From contig NZ_CP027805.1 of the NCBI RefSeq assembly GCF_003072625.1, positions 1,300,001 through 1,364,000 on the forward strand: a DNA stretch of 64,000 bases. Reading direction: 5' to 3'. The translations under genes and the position numbers were made by a program. The stretch comes from Limosilactobacillus reuteri. GTDB lineage: Bacteria; Bacillota; Bacilli; Lactobacillales; Lactobacillaceae. Below the pieces are notes generated by a model, which saw only the letters and a program-made list of their open reading frames with translations, ran no database searches and was not told the DNA's origin. Positions 63,861 to 64,000 of this stretch are shown piece by piece; within the stretch, counting starts at the first letter, position 1, and each line of letters starts with the position of its first letter.

Positions 63861-64000
63861 TAGGACTTATCAAATTTCGTTATTTCTGTAATTTTTTGTA
63901 ACAAACGTTCGCTGATTTTTTTATAGTCGCTTAAACGTTGATTTAATCGCTTTTGAGTGACTTGTAAAATTATAACTAGAATTATCTCATGTAAAAATTA

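Noticed and set aside
1-64000. CRISPR array, prophage genes or a defence island
   Set aside because: No regularly spaced short repeats, cas-like genes, phage structural genes, integrase or restriction-modification genes are seen.

Overview
The window looks like the chromosome of a low-GC Lactobacillaceae species, most probably Limosilactobacillus reuteri or a close relative. This rests on protein character (EcsAB, HIT, PrsA, YhaNO and class A PBP together), T-box leaders on argS and leuS, an SMK-box on metK, a folB-folK-folE-folC-ham1-folP folate operon, an Apf-type LysM protein, YSIRK/LPXTG adhesin architecture, and ISL3 and IS30 elements. The species name is inferred from recognition, not from a search.

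Layout. Bases 1-1019 are the end of an ISL3-family element. Bases 1046-10381 form a decayed island in which every host gene is broken: a glutaminase and an aldo/keto reductase with one nonsense codon each, a glycosyltransferase with frameshifts, and a large mucus-binding LPXTG adhesin with three frameshifts, two nonsense codons, an out-of-frame poly-G tract in its signal peptide and a clean IS30 insertion. From 10.6 to 23.8 kb lies conserved housekeeping: trmB, ecsAB, hit, prsA, yhaNO, a YlbF-family gene, a class A PBP, and argS with its T-box. Two inverted copies of a second IS30-type element (23862-24841 and 37050-38028) bracket a 12.2-kb segment with a pyridoxine/HMP kinase, an L-LDH-like dehydrogenase, tRNA-Gly, the folate operon, an ASCH pseudogene, tRNA-Leu, a CPBP protease, rbsK and a LacI regulator.

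From 38 to 56.7 kb are a deoxynucleoside kinase, a glucosaminidase, UspA, PepV, the NAD(P)HX dehydratase, a lipid flippase, an orphan HicB, leuS (T-box), metK (SMK riboswitch), tag, a divergent MFS/perR pair with PerR-type boxes, an amino acid permease, VanZ and DUF308 proteins, and a YolD/Y-family polymerase pair behind a LexA-type box. A group II intron (about 56771-58676) sits directly after the hsp20 terminator. The right end carries an aldo/keto reductase, a frameshifted preA with preT (reductive pyrimidine catabolism) that abuts a 3' remnant of an exodeoxyribonuclease gene, and an apf-type LysM gene whose promoter has three 11-bp repeats.

No prophage, CRISPR array or recognisable defence island is visible. 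I found no convincing wholly new system. The best leads are small: a probable non-AUG (AUC) start for folB, the triple direct repeat at the apf promoter, paired PerR-type boxes in the perR/MFS intergenic region, the poly-G tract in the adhesin, and two IS copies that share the same damaged reading frame.
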